Origin: Molanna angustata
Taxonomy: Eukaryota > Arthropoda > Insecta > Trichoptera > Molannidae
Reading direction: 5' to 3'
NCBI GenBank assembly: GCA_963576475.1
Contig: OY754981.1
Span: forward strand, 30,666,132-30,730,131
Length of the DNA stretch: 64,000 nt
Shown here in pieces: positions 22,701-33,820 of the stretch. The translations under genes and the position numbers were made by a program. The first letter of the stretch is position 1. Each line of letters opens with the position of its first letter. Under the pieces are notes generated by a model that saw nothing but the letters and a program-made list of their open reading frames with translations, did not search any database and was not told the origin of the DNA.

Positions 22701-25700
22701 AAGCTCTAGAGATTCTCGTGGACGCATCTGCCAGGTCCGCATACGACAAAGTGCTCAGTGCCAAGAAAGCCGCCAAACTACGCCATCGGGAGCTGGACAG
22801 CAAGAGACGAAAGTTGATTGAGGACCTCGAACGAAGAGAACGGGAAGCCGAATTGAGAGGGAAGGGGAACAAGACATACGATGAGAGAACGGACGAGGAG
22901 AAACTGCAAGCTGAAATCAAGAGACTGCAGAAAGAAGGATCGAGATTGTTGGAAGAGGAACAGGAACGAATGAGGAAACAGATATTTGCAGAGGCGGAAA
23001 GGCTGTCGGCTGGAACAAGCGCATGGGACTCCAGTCAAAATAGAATAAAGATAAAATGGTCAGCTACAAAAGGCGACACTGAAAATGGGGGTTACAATGA
23101 CGCTGTGTTGAGACAGATTCTAAAGAAATATGGGGACGTGGTTGTTTTGATTTTGTCAGATAAAAATGGAAGCGCTCTTGTTGAGTTTGATTCCAAGGAA
23201 GCAACTGACATGGCTTTGCAATTAGAAAAAGGTAAATATTTTAACATTGTTCTACTGTTTTAATTGTGTAACAAATGTGTGTATATCAGTTATAAAATAT
23301 TCCATAAGAATGCAGTCAATATTATATTCAATTTTATGTAGATTTATCTTTTTCTCATTATTTTTTCTTGTCTCTCCATTGCCTTCTTTTTTATATAGGG
23401 GAAGACGTAACTTGGTCAGGTTGTACCTTGGACAATTTTGAATAAATCCGCCATTGCTAAGTTTATGCAATCCGTTGGTGCGTTTTTACAACCAGATGTG
23501 AAGTCTTTTGTGTGAAAACTTTTTGTGTTTCACAGTAAATATATTCAGGGTCGTTGAAAAATTGTGTTTCGAGGTAAGGTAACAGTTATTATATTACATG
23601 TTGTTTAGTATATACTTGCTGTATCATAATAATAAATAAGGATACCCACATTTTTCTTTACAAATAATTTTGTTGTACCTTGGACAGTGTTCAAGGTACA
23701 GCTTCAATGTTGTACCTTGAACAATGCTACAAATTGCATTTTACTATGGTATAGGCCAATTAGTTTCTCTTGGATTGTTAAACCAAAATATTCAAATGTT
23801 CCTTTTTTTCTAGAAGCATCATGCCTAGAAGTAAAGACGGCAAGAAACGTGAAAAAAATTACAGTGGGGCTTTGCAACGGGCTGTAGAAGATGTTATTAA
23901 AAATAATCTTTACTGCTGCTGTTAAATATGGAATTCCAAGGACGACGCTTATACGCTATGTAAACCAGAGTCGATAATGTATGAATCCAAATATGATGTA
24001 AAAAAAAAGTTTTTTCTGAGAACCACGAAAAGGACCCGAGCGATTATCTTATTCGTGCCGCTCAATTACATCATGTTATAGGCAGAAAACGGATTTTGAA
24101 ATTGGTTTTTGAGTATGCAAATGTTAGTGATATCAAATTGGGAGACAGAAGAAACAGCTGGAATTGTGTGGTACGTGGTTTTTGCCAACGACACGTTGAA
24201 ATCCACTTGGGAAACTTAAGCCAACAAGTCTTGCAATGTCCACTAGATTTAATCGCAAAAATGTTGGTGATATTTTTTAAAATTTAAAATAGGTGTTCAA
24301 CAAACACAAGTTGTTACCAAATAAATATTGATGGGACTGACAAATCCCTCATAAAATATTGTGCAAAAAAGGAGTTAAACAAGTTGGAAGTACCACATCT
24401 GCTGAAAGAGGCCTCGTTATAACCATGGTTGTGGGAGTAAACACTATAGCCATTTTGTCATTCATTTTAAACATAACATGCTAAATGGCGCACCTATAGA
24501 AAGCATTGCCGGAGCTAATCAATCAGGTTGGATTAATAAAACTGTATAACCGACAACACAGATAACAATTATTTATGACAACTACATTAATATGTCCAAT
24601 TCTGATTCGTCTAAATTTATCCGTCTGAATTTTAGTACATGAGAAATGTAAAAAAGTTGCTTGCATTTATACGGGACTCATTACGTCACACCGCGCGAAC
24701 AAAATCCTTTTATCCATGGTCGCCCGTTGGTTACAGACAAATCAGAATCGGACATGATATCACACATTAATATCAATGTGATAGATTTGGCAAAAAAAAA
24801 ATGGAATTGTCTTAGTGACAATTCCTCCCCACACATCACATGAGCTCCAGCCATTGCATAGGAGTGTTTTTGGACCCTATAAAAAATATTACTCCAGTGC
24901 TATGTCGGAATGGATGCTGAATCATGCTGGTCGACCAGTCGGTTTATACGATGTGGCTGAAATATGTGAGAAAGGTTTTTGTAAAGCATTTAAAAGGATT
25001 CAGTGTTTTCTGATGTTTATTTCCTTGAATCTGACGTTACAGTTCACCCATTTATACCAAAAAACACAGTGCAAACAGAATGCATCAACAATACACATTG
25101 TCATGAAGACACCTTCTCCAAAAGCTGGGTCATCAGGAGTATGACATAGTCCAATGGGAGAATATTATGCTGACCATTCAGGTACTTCCCCAAATTACTA
25201 TTCTCCGGAAATGGTAAGGCCTTTTTTCTAAAATTGACCCTCGAAAACAATCACATAGAGGAAGAAAGCGAAGCAAAACATTAATTTAAACATATACGGC
25301 AGTCATAAACAAAATTATGCAAAGATAAATTAAAGAAAAATAAAAAAAATGTTCCAGAAAAGTGAGGTGTTAAGAAATTATTTGGAAAGAAATATGACAA
25401 AGGTGTGGCTCCTGCAAAAAAAAACTAAAAAGATGCAGATTTTTTCAAGCAGTACTGAAAATGTTTAAACTTATTCACAAGTAAGTTTAAATATTTTATG
25501 AATCACATGATAAAGAATGTTAAATTACATACAATAAAAATATATTGTTGATTGGCAATTTTTATTTTAATCTATCCTGAATTATAGACACCGATTCACA
25601 TAACCAAGGTACAACACTTATGTGACCAATATACTTCCATTGGTTGTTCCTTGGTCACTTTTCTTCACCCATTTTACTTTAACCATAACTTCTGCACATA

Positions 25701-28264
25701 CATTATATTACAAAAACAAAAAATAAACAAATAATGATGAATAAACAGCAATTGCAACTGAAATAAAAAAATCTTATGTAACTACAAAAAAAACTGATCA
25801 GGTACATCTTCCCCTACATTTAATTATATTTATATTGATTTATATACATTTTAGTATAATATTCTTATTCCCCACATTATATACAGGTTACTATTTGTTT
25901 CTCTAGTCAGACCATTATTGACATTATAATTCTGTAATCTGGTCCCCCTACTACAATGTCCACATAAATCATATTGAAAGGGTCCAGAGAAAATTTTTGT
26001 GATTTGTAAATTATAAAAAGGGGATTCCAATAGAACACATCAATTACACAGATCTAATGCTAGAATTTAAACTTTTAAATCTTGACGTTAGAAGAAAGGT
26101 TTTTGACCTTTCCTTCTTACACAAAATATTGAACCATGCTATAGACTGTCCCGAACTCCTTAAACTCATAAACTTAAATGTTCCGGCTAAAACCACTAGA
26201 CAGTGTGTTATGTTTCGTGAGAGCCATTCTCTGAATAATTATGTCTACCACTCCCCAATACCAAGGCTACACAGACTTGGTAACATTGTGGGGAGTCACT
26301 CCGATGTTTTTGCCGACAATTTTTCTACTTTCAAATCAAAAATAGTACATTTTCTTTCTCTTAACTCATGACTTATCATAGTAATCGTTATGTTTGGGTT
26401 TTTATTTTGTTTTATTTTATTTTTGTATTTTGTCTTTATTGATGTTTCTTAACTGATATAATGTATTGCTGAACTTAATGTGTTATACTTATGTTATTAT
26501 TGTATTTATAACTGTGTTGTGTACTGTTCAATTTTTAACATTATATTTCATAACAGATATTATGTATCGCCGAATTTTAAATTTGATTTCTTTCTGATTT
26601 ACAATATGTTATTGTTATCTTTATTGATGTTTCTTAACTGATATAATGTATTGCTGAACTTAATGTGTTATACTTATGTTATTATTGTATTTATAACTGT
26701 GTTGTGTACTGTTCAATTTTTAACATTATATTTCATAACAGATATTATGTATCGCCGAATTTTAAATTTGATTTCTTTCTGATTTACAATATGTTATTGT
26801 TATCTTTATTGATGTTTCTTAACTGATATAATGTATTGCTGAACTTAATGTGTTATACTTATGTTATTATTGTATTTATAACTGTGTTGTGTACTGTTCA
26901 ATTTTTAACATTATATTTCATAACAGATATTATGTATCGCCGAATTTTAAATTTGATTTCTTTCTGATTTACAATATGTTATTGTTATCTTTATTGATGT
27001 TTCTTAACTGATATAATGTATTGCTGAACTAAATGTGTTGTAGGTAAATAGGCTTTCAAGCCGTAAATATAATTAAATAAAATAAATAAAAAAATAAATT
27101 ATATTACATTTATTTAAACTATGTAAAACAAAATGTCTGTCAACACTTATACCAGTTAATGCTGTCTGTGGTGACATCATATTTAAATAAATAAAACTAA
27201 AATCTTTAACATATCTGAGGTGAAATATTATTATTAGAGTTACGAATATTCAATTTTATGATATTCCAAACCCAATTTTAACTTCCATTTCCAATAGATA
27301 TCATGTAAAAAGTGTATTATAAGTTTCATCTTGATATTTTTGCGTGTATTATAAAGTAACATTTCTTTTATACAAAAAATAGGGCCGGTATTACAGTCGG
27401 CACTCAACTTATTGAGTTTGTTAAACTCAAGATCAATGTTAAGGGGAGATTGAATCCATTTCCGTATTACAGTGCAATATGACATGTCAGTTACTAAATC
27501 TTCAATTATAGACATATTTTACTTTTTCTGTAGTTATTATCTGTCAAATTTTAAACAACCTCAAATAATACCAACTACAAAACGGGATGCTACGACTTGA
27601 AATACTATTGTTTTATTATCCAACATGGTAATTTCAATTTTTTTCACCAAAATAATGCTTTTAAATGCCCATGTTTGTTTCAATATGGCTGTCAGTTTGT
27701 TTTGTTGTGTGGCGCCACCGTTGATACAACTAACGCCTCTAGTGATAGAACACTGAAACTACACGCGTTGCCTAGCAACGAGTCGAGAAATGACTGCTGA
27801 TACACCATTAAGTAGTCCGCCAGAAACGTTGAGTTAAATATTTGTCGTTTTGGTGACGTATCTGAGGGAAGATTAGACCTAAACGGACACTGTAATACGC
27901 TATATTTTTGTAATACTTGAGTTTAGCTCTTAAACTGAGACTGTAACACTGGCCCATAAATATCAATCTTTTGTGAAATATATTACTGTACAAATTAACA
28001 TTTTATTTTTCATCTGTGTGAATATTTAAAAAAGTTTATTAACCATGTAATTTTTTTTCAGGTCTAGACTCCAATCCACTCACACTGAGATTGCTGAAGG
28101 AGAAAACGTCCAGCAGTAAATCATCAAATAGTTTACACAACCCGAGGACCGATGCCACTACAGTATCGGAAAAAGATTACGAGAGTTTGGTGATGAGGAA
28201 GTTGAGACAAGCAGCGGAGAGACAAAAATTAATTGAAGATATGATGAAAGAAGAGGAAGGATAA
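19723..28264 (+). CDS. DNAJC17: DnaJ homolog subfamily C member 17, three exons
   Basis: Exons are 19723-19797, 22607-23231 and 28062-28264 (donors GTAATT and GTAAAT, acceptors TTTCAG and TTTCAG). They join in phase to 300 residues, close to the ~304 of vertebrate DNAJC17. Residues ~9-70 are a J domain (DLYELLGI at 10-17, HPD at 38-40, [20 protein letters not shown] following). Residues ~75-165 are a highly charged coiled coil. An RRM-like domain lies at ~175-235 ([16 protein letters not shown] ... ALVEFDS). The C-terminus keeps [20 protein letters not shown], the signature end of the family. The family is a nuclear J-protein linked to splicing; that role is from knowledge of homologues. AATAAA lies at 28291. 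The introns (2.8 and 4.8 kb) are largely transposons on both strands, but the exons carry no damage. Confidence 0.95.
20215..20470 (+). pseudogene. RTE-type LINE 3' end in DNAJC17 intron 1
   Basis: One frame reads [17 protein letters not shown] followed by [14 protein letters not shown]. This matches the RTE-clade C-terminus (H..RM....P, then RP.GRP..RW.D). It ends in a GAAGAAGAAAA tail. Confidence 0.75.
20500..20590 (-). mobile_element. SINE-A tail, left half of a split SINE
   Basis: Reads CCTTGCACCCTGCGCAAGTG, ATTTATTGCCATATGGCAA and CCAGCCCAGAGAAGCAATAT. This is the reverse complement of the SINE-A tail, and it breaks at 20590. The missing head resumes at about 22463, so a MITE and a DNA transposon landed in the SINE. 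Confidence 0.8.
20591..20959. mobile_element. Fold-back MITE (family FB), complete
   Basis: Two arms of about 165 bp in inverted order (CCCGTATTCAGTAACTATTG at the left, CAATAGTTACTGAATATGGG at the right) flank a short AT-rich centre with its own palindrome (TTATGAAAATTTCATAA). Single arms of the same family occur at 1-145 and 12400-12560. Confidence 0.9.
20961..22462. mobile_element. DNA transposon with perfect 36-bp TIRs
   Basis: The left end starts AATATCGTCTGCTGACAGG and its first 36 bases are exactly the reverse complement of 22427-22462. The 1.5-kb interior has no recognisable transposase. It contains a tandem pair of about 130 bp (GGGTAGGCAGAGAGAA at ~21280 and ~21411) and a plus-strand SINE-A tail at 22070-22130. 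The right end is followed directly by the remainder of the SINE. Target duplication is obscured by the adjacent MITE. Superfamily not assigned. Confidence 0.85.
22463..22553 (-). mobile_element. SINE-A head, right half of the split SINE
   Basis: Reverse complement of the SINE-A head: GTGAGAAATAAATTTCTCC, CTGCTGGAGATCGAACCC (B box) and ACTGTGCCACAGCGGTC (A box). It ends 53 bp before the acceptor of DNAJC17 exon 2. Confidence 0.85.
23398..25814 (+). mobile_element. pogo-like (DDE_1) DNA transposon, decayed
   Basis: Ends GGGGAAGACGTAAC and, reverse-complemented, GGGGAAGATGTACC, each flanked by TA (23396-23397 and 25815-25816), as Tc1/mariner-pogo elements are. The transposase is present but broken. 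An ATG at 23821 opens [16 protein letters not shown] then [12 protein letters not shown], with [13 protein letters not shown] in the next frame: a psq/CENP-B-type helix-turn-helix. Farther on is [19 protein letters not shown] at ~24826, the hallmark of pogo/Tigger DDE_1 transposases. Several stops and frameshifts separate these. It sits in DNAJC17 intron 2. The words TGTACCTTGGACA recur near the left end. Confidence 0.88.
23821..25000 (+). pseudogene. pogo-like transposase pseudogene
   Basis: N-terminal helix-turn-helix at 23821-23975, mid-part at ~24330-24480 (a frame with [15 protein letters not shown]) and DDE_1 C-terminal part at 24661-25000 ([15 protein letters not shown], then [19 protein letters not shown]). 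At least four frame changes. The acidic residue expected between the last two blocks lies in a damaged stretch (NSSPH). Not functional. Confidence 0.8.
25905..27095 (+). mobile_element. 5'-truncated LINE with tandem 3' UTR
   Basis: The coding part (25905-26370) is the end of an RT protein. [14 protein letters not shown] and [12 protein letters not shown] phrases lie in shifted frames, then the open stretch 26057-26371 with [20 protein letters not shown]. That phrase resembles ALFLYKIINNMLNCPELT of the LINE at 44442-45149. The 3' UTR holds the 185-bp array. The element ends GCTTTCAAGCCGTAAATATA(A) plus an (AAATA)n tail at ~27090. Confidence 0.8.
26434..27040 (+). repeat. 185-bp tandem repeat in LINE 3' UTR
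   Basis: CTTTATTGATGTTTCTTAAC occurs at 26434, 26619, 26804 and 26989. There are three full identical 185-bp units and a partial fourth that runs into the LINE 3' end. Confidence 0.97.
27382..27955. mobile_element. GGGCC-ended MITE in DNAJC17 intron 2
   Basis: The left end is GGGCCGGTATTACAGTC; the reverse complement of the right end is GGGCCAGTGTTACAGTC. The match continues imperfectly for about 45 bp. ATA flanks both sides, suggesting a 3-bp target duplication as in PIF/Harbinger elements (inference). GTATTACAGT recurs inside. The reverse-strand open frame at 27240-27515 overlaps the left end and is not recognised. Confidence 0.72.
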
Positions 28265-28439
28265 CAGAAAAGTCTTATTTTCTTTCTTGTAATAAAGTAC
28301 GATAAAAGAATTTTGTAAAATTATTAACTTTCTTGTTTAAATGTAACATATTTTTTACATTGTTTAAGTCATTTAGAAACGTCACAATTTCTGACAGCTT
28401 TTGACGGAATTAGAAAACCTTGATATAAATAGCTCATGT

Positions 28440-28610
28440 TATCTTTTACTTTGATTATTTATTTATTTAGAATAATTTTATATTATGTTTTGTTCTTTTT
28501 TGCCCATTTTTTATTGAATGTTTCTTTTTTGTTTATCTGTATCTATAAATTCATTTATCTTGGTATTTGTATCACATGTGTAAAGCATTAAGCCATAAAT
28601 AAAAAAATTA
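28440..28610 (+). mobile_element. LINE 3' tail downstream of DNAJC17
   Basis: T-rich stretch ending ATGTGTAAAGCATTAAGCCA then TAAATAAAAAAAT, the LINE 3' signature of this window. Confidence 0.55.
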
Positions 28611-28614
28611 CATG

Positions 28615-28900
28615 ACAGAGAAACCTTAACCAGTATGGCATAAATAATAGCAATACAAATTACAAAAATTGTCACATAATTTTACATGTAGGTATAAAAA
28701 TTAAACATAAAAAAATGTTAAATATTCTTAATATCAACATCGCAGACATCAAGGATTGACAAAATATTGAATATTTTTAGTGTCAACATTGAAGACATCA
28801 AGACTTAACAAAATAAAACTGTAACGGACGTTAAATTATAGTGATTTATAAAAACTATCTAATCATTTTATATACAATAGTTTACCTTGATGCGCCTGTA
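28615..28900. repeat. AT-rich spacer with a 50-bp tandem pair
   Basis: ATATCAACATCGCAGACATC(AAGGATTGACAAAAT) at ~28731 and GTGTCAACATTGAAGACATC(AAGACTTAACAAAAT) at ~28780 are an imperfect tandem duplication. Nothing else recognised. Confidence 0.6.
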
Positions 28901-30560
28901 ATGGATGACCGGACCTGGCGCCGCTACCACAGCGTAGAAACACTCTAAACATGGCATGCGCACGATACAGTAGGAAGCGACCTCCAGCTCTCGACGTGGC
29001 CGTCGAGTCCGCCTGCAATATATATCTCTAGAAACACATTAAACACGGTCAACATATATCTCTCGATAACACACAAGCACCCAGCCGCTTTCCGCCACTC
29101 CTGCGACCCAGGATTGAGCTTGCGTAGGCATCCCAGTAGCTGCCACTGCACCGCCTCCAGGACTGCGCCTGCTATCAGTGCCCCAGCAACCGCCACCGCA
29201 CCTGCAACCAGCCTGAGCCTGCACCTTGCTACCGGCACCCCAGTAGCTGTCACCGCACTGCCTTCCCGGACTGCGCCTGCTATCGGTACCCCAGCTGCTA
29301 TCGCCTCTGCACTCCGACCTGAGCCTGTGAAATGCCGGTTACGAGGCACTCTCCAAAGCCAGTGGACACCGAGGCCGGCTCTCAAGCCCCGATGGAGCCT
29401 CCAATTAACACCACTGCGCCTAAACCATTTCTGGATTCGGCTAGAGAAAATCCAGTGGCACCCAGCCCAGCAGTGGCACAGAAGACTGTGTAGAGATCTT
29501 TGAGGAGCACCTTCGAAATGAAGCGGAATTATGGTGGGAGACTCACCGGCAACAACACAGGCCTTGGCCTGAAGTCGTAAACCTATTCGTCCAATATTAC
29601 GACAATCCAAGGACGATGATGGGCCTGAAGGGCAAGTTTTTTATTACTGAGCAGTCGGCGTCTGAGTCAGCATATGACTTCCTCTGTAGGAAATTGAGGC
29701 TCAGGCAGAGGGTGGACCCGGACTGCATTGAAAGGGACTTAGATGAGTTCCTCCCGGGAATCATATCCCAACTGAGACCCCACACAATACGGTGGAAGCA
29801 AGCTCGATGAGCGAGCTGTTTAATATGGTCCTCAAATGGGAAGGCACACGACTGCGACCCTTGGAGGAACACCAGCGCGAGGCTCTGCGACGCGACAAGC
29901 GCTCCTCCCAGTGAGGGCACTCACCGAGATGGCAGTCACTCTCGTCAGATCGGAACTATCACCGAGGAAGCAGGAGATCACCTGCAAGAGACAGGGTTCA
30001 TAATTCTCCAAGGCGGGAGAACAGGCGTTCCCCATCCCGAGATTGACGATGCACCCGCTCACCCAGCCCACGCATCAACCATATCGAAGAGACGAGGTAT
30101 GCGTCTCCCCGAGTGACAGCCGTTCGGTGTACTGATCACCAAGGCGGGAGGATAGACGCCTACCGTCCCGTGAACATGACCAGGGACCCAGAGATCAACC
30201 TGATCCACGGCGGGACTACCGGCCCACTCCCAACTAGTAAGCCTCCGATGGCTACCCATCAACTCCGGTAGCAGACTGGAGGTACGAAGAGGAGCCCGCC
30301 CTTCCAGTGAGATCCGCTCCTAGGAATCCGCAGCGGGGAGGATACAGGGGTCAACAAGATACCCCAGACGAGAGCCGAGATCGAATCCTTCGGCTTCGGG
30401 AAATGACCGGGCCCCGGCGACGGACTTATTTCTGACCGTCCTGAAGTCGTCGGGGTGGGCCCGCCGTATGCAATGCGGCGGCCAACGAAACCCAGACTCT
30501 GCCCAGCAGCTGATCAGGCCCTCGGAAGTGGGCTCCTTGGGCCAGTCAGACACCCACACC
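28900..30560 (+). pseudogene. Degenerate LTR-retrotransposon gag
   Basis: A GC-rich block with a Pro/Ala-rich N-terminal part. At 29480-29810 is a retrotransposon-gag-like stretch reading ASESAYDFLCRKLRLRQR and ERDLDEFLPGII, after an AELWW box. Arg/Ser-rich sequence and a possible damaged zinc-knuckle region near 30455-30510 follow. Multiple stops and frame changes. No protease, RT or paired LTRs were found, so the exact family (gypsy-like is likely) is inference. Confidence 0.6.
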
Positions 30561-30590
30561 AGGGTCAGGGTGGTGGGAGTGACCACCCAG

Positions 30591-30695
30591 AACTACATGG
30601 TCTTGCTACGGTCGACTCCGTTTTGAACTACATGGTCTCGCTACGGTCGACTCCGTTTTGAACTACATGGTCTCGCTACGGTCGACTCGATTTTT
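30591..30695 (+). repeat. 35-bp tandem repeat, three copies
   Basis: AACTACATGGTCTCGCTACG starts at 30591 (with one change), 30626 and 30661. Located at the end of the gag remnant. Confidence 0.95.
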
Positions 30696-30699
30696 TAAT

Positions 30700-31435
30700 T
30701 AAAACTATTCACTGAAAGTACAACACAAGATCCACCAGCGCCCGTACATGTAACAGCCTATTTAAATACTAGAGATAGTAGACAAACAGAGTTATTGGAC
30801 TCCACGTGTCTGCAAAACACATGTTGTTTTATATCAATGAACATGTTGTGTTTTGAGTCTGTGCTGTGCCACAAATATTCAAACACTAACCTGTGGTTGG
30901 TACTTGTGGTCAACCACCTGCGATTGTAAAGGGCACCCTCTACATACATTACATATGTAGTACAAAATGGGTATAATGGGTAAAGAAACAAACTATCTTC
31001 TTTTATGGGAACAAATTAAATGCCTATTTCAACAAGTACACATGGATGGTTGTAAAAGAGTATTTCAATTGACAAAATAACTCTGTCTTATCAACTTAGT
31101 TAATAACAAGCAAAGACTTTTTTTGTCGTGTGTCACTTTTTTTTTTTTTTTTCAAAATACAATTTGTGATATTTTAATACAAATTTATCTACTCTGTTAT
31201 GTATAATTGATAATGTATGATTAATTTTGTTTTGTATTTCATGACATTGCCAATGTTTTCATATTATTTTCAATTTTTTTATTAATACTTGTTTATTGAA
31301 ATTTTTGTTCTTTGATATAAATTTTATTTTTATTTTACTTTTCTTGTTCTACATTATTTTCTTTTATCCTATAGTATGTTTATATGTGTAAATATTTTTT
31401 TATTTTTCATATTATTATATTTTTTAACAGATTTT
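30700..31435. other. AT-rich spacer, nothing recognised
   Basis: Contains a 16-base T run at 31138 and generally T-rich sequence. No coding signature. Confidence 0.4.
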
Positions 31436-31592
31436 TAATTATCTCAATAGAGACGAAGTTGGAATATTTATTGTAGGAGAACCGGGAAATCAAGGCACCT
31501 ACAGGGCTTACGACCTGTCATCGGCTGGTTTACGTGATCACTTTATGCGCTTGCGCAACGTTCACCAATTATGCCTTTTTAATGAGATATTT
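31415..31592 (+). mobile_element. Palindromic family PAL, single arm
   Basis: From TTTTTTAACAGATTTTTAAT through CAATAGAGACGAAGTTGGAA to ATTATGCCTTTTTAATGAGA. Nearly identical over ~165 bp to the left arm at 59557-59720. The opposite arm is absent. Confidence 0.85.
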
Positions 31593-31607
31593 TCATATTA
31601 TTAGTTT

Positions 31608-32267
31608 ATTTTGTCAAATTCTCATCCTGGTAGGCAAAATAGTCTCCCACGACTTCGACACTTGAAAGACAATTTGCCAGTTTATTACCCCCCCCTCCCC
31701 GCCCCCACCCCCACCACCAAAACCACAACAGCCGTCAAATACAGTCTGCAACTAAAGCCCAGAATTCAGAATGTATGGACTGTGGTGTTGTCGAATCGAA
31801 AATGGCAATTCCAAAAAACACCATCTCCCAACCCTTCTGTCATGGACTGGGCGAACGTGGTGTCACCATAAAAAAAAACGCCCTCCACCCTCACCCTCTA
31901 TGTTTACCTTCTCTACACCCTCTCCCACCCCCTCTACGTTTACCTCCCCCCGCAACAACCCACCCCTCCAAAAAAATCCCCATCCGCCCTTTCCTCCACC
32001 CCTCCCCCGCCCGTAACCTCCCCTTAAAATTCCTCTCTTCCCTTTGTACCCCCCTGCCAGCCAACAGGCTCCAAAAACTCAAACAGGAAGAAAAATCCCT
32101 CCAATTGTCCTCCACTCCAAGGACAACATCATGCGCCTATTCAAACGTTCGAAGAGGGCGGAGATGATTTCACCGCCCGGAACTCAGGTTCAAAAGAAAA
32201 AAACATAAAATTCAAACCACAAAACAATAACAAAAAAAAAACTAACCCCAACTATTTTCACTCACAA
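31608..32267 (+). pseudogene. Jockey-like LINE ORF1 fragment
   Basis: Shares CTGGTAGGCAAAAT(A/T)GTCTCC, ATGGACTGGGC and the Pro/Ser-rich CCCCTC-type tract with the ORF1 at 57241-58647. Ends in the leader of the next LINE copy (CAAACCACAAAACAATAAC), so two LINE copies lie head to tail. Confidence 0.7.
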
Positions 32268-33489
32268 TGTCCCTTACAAACCTCACAGTGTTAGACCTTC
32301 CCGTTCTCTTGGCCATCCAAGACGAGCGTCCCCTCACTGACGAAGAACTCTTCGACGCCAGTAAGGCAATTTGCCGATTCACAAAGTGAAAGATCCCTCT
32401 CCCCCAAGCTCATTCCCTCTACCCTCACCCCAACTGTCAAACTCCACAGCAGCCCCAAATCATACAAGGGACTCTTCCCCATCAAACTCTGACAGCGACT
32501 CGAGTCCTGAATTCATGGACTGGGCTACTGTGGTGTCTTCGTCCAAAAGGAAACGACATATTAAAAAGACCCTCTCCCACCCCCTCCACATTTACCTCCC
32601 CCCACAATACACCACCTCCCTCCAAAAAATCACCCCATCCGCCCCTTCCCCACCCCCTCTTCGCCACTGCCCAGAAACTCCCCCCCACAAGCCCTCTGCT
32701 CCCCCTGTACCCCCCTGTCAGTCAACAGGCCCCAAAAACCCTCAAGTAGGAGGGAAAATCCCTTCAATTGTCCTCCACTCCAAGGACAATATCACTCGCC
32801 ACTTCAAAACATTCGAGAGGCCGCGGAAACGATCACCGCCCGGAGAGGCCCAAAAGTCCTGATTTCCCTAAAGTCCTCCGACGCCTTCCGACGAGCATCC
32901 AGAATCGTCGTAGATTCCAAAATCCCATTTCACTTATTTCGTCTCCAAGATCATGGCAGTCATAAGAGTCCCCGAGTCCATCTCGATAAATGAGCTCCTC
33001 GAGGCCTTTTCCCCAGTCTTCCCCATCATCACTGCCCATAGAATGACAAAGGGCTCTTCCAAAACGACCATTTCTCTCGTTCTCCTCAAACTCCAAAATA
33101 ACCATAGCTTCATCCAGAAAACACCATCTCCCACCCTCCTGTGTTTACCTACCCCGCAACGCCCCACCCCCCTCCAAAAAAATGACTGATAGATGGGTAA
33201 CTCCCCTGATTCTGGTGAGCCTCACCAGAGAGAGTCCATCCACAACCGACTGCTCATCAGGGTGAAAGTGGATATCTTGAGAAATCGCAGGTTCAGTTGG
33301 CCAAAGCTTTAAACGCCAACGACACTCACTCGGCATTAAACTGCTTCGCAGCAGCAAGATGATTCAAGTGTGTCGGAGACCAACATCACTCTGAATGCAA
33401 AAAACCCAAATAGCCAAACTGGTCGGCCCCCACCTTCATAATTCTTCCTCAATCCCCCCAACCCGCTCTACTTCCACCCTCATAATCTT

Positions 33490-33820
33490 CACTTGTGATC
33501 TAGAGGATCGCTCTACTTCTCTCAGACAACCTATAAGGAGGCTAGTGTGTTTTTATTTGTTTGAATATGATATTCCGCAAAGAGAAAGTAAACAATTTAA
33601 AAAACACAAGACCTCATAGGAAATGCCACAATATTGGAAGGCATTAAAACTTTATTATTATTAAGATGGTTTTGTTTTAGTACTTTTTTTATATCTTTTC
33701 GTTTATATTTATTGTCTTTTTTTTATTTTTAATGCGATTAAACCAATTATTTATTTATTTCTTGCTTGTTAATATACTTAATTTATATTCTTGTTACTTT
33801 GTACGTTTACTAATGTGGTT
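33490..33820 (+). mobile_element. LINE 3' fragments inside LINE ORF1
   Basis: A short coding relic ends at GGCATTAAAACTTTATTATT ahead of a T-rich 3' UTR-like stretch. Jockey ORF1 sequence resumes at ~33820 (CTATAAAGCATGTCCAAAGT, as at 58250). Confidence 0.6.

Noticed and set aside
27240..27515. Reverse-strand 91-codon frame as a gene
   Set aside because: It straddles the end of a MITE and has no recognisable motif.
28819..28915. LTR start (TGTAACGG) and primer site (TGGCGCCG) upstream of the gag remnant
   Set aside because: Only ~95 bp lie between them, no matching downstream LTR was found, and the resemblance to the family S end is limited to about 10 bases.
31611..32167. Pro/Ser-rich open frames as host genes
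   Set aside because: They are shifted frames of the Jockey-like ORF1 low-complexity region seen better at 57241-57750.
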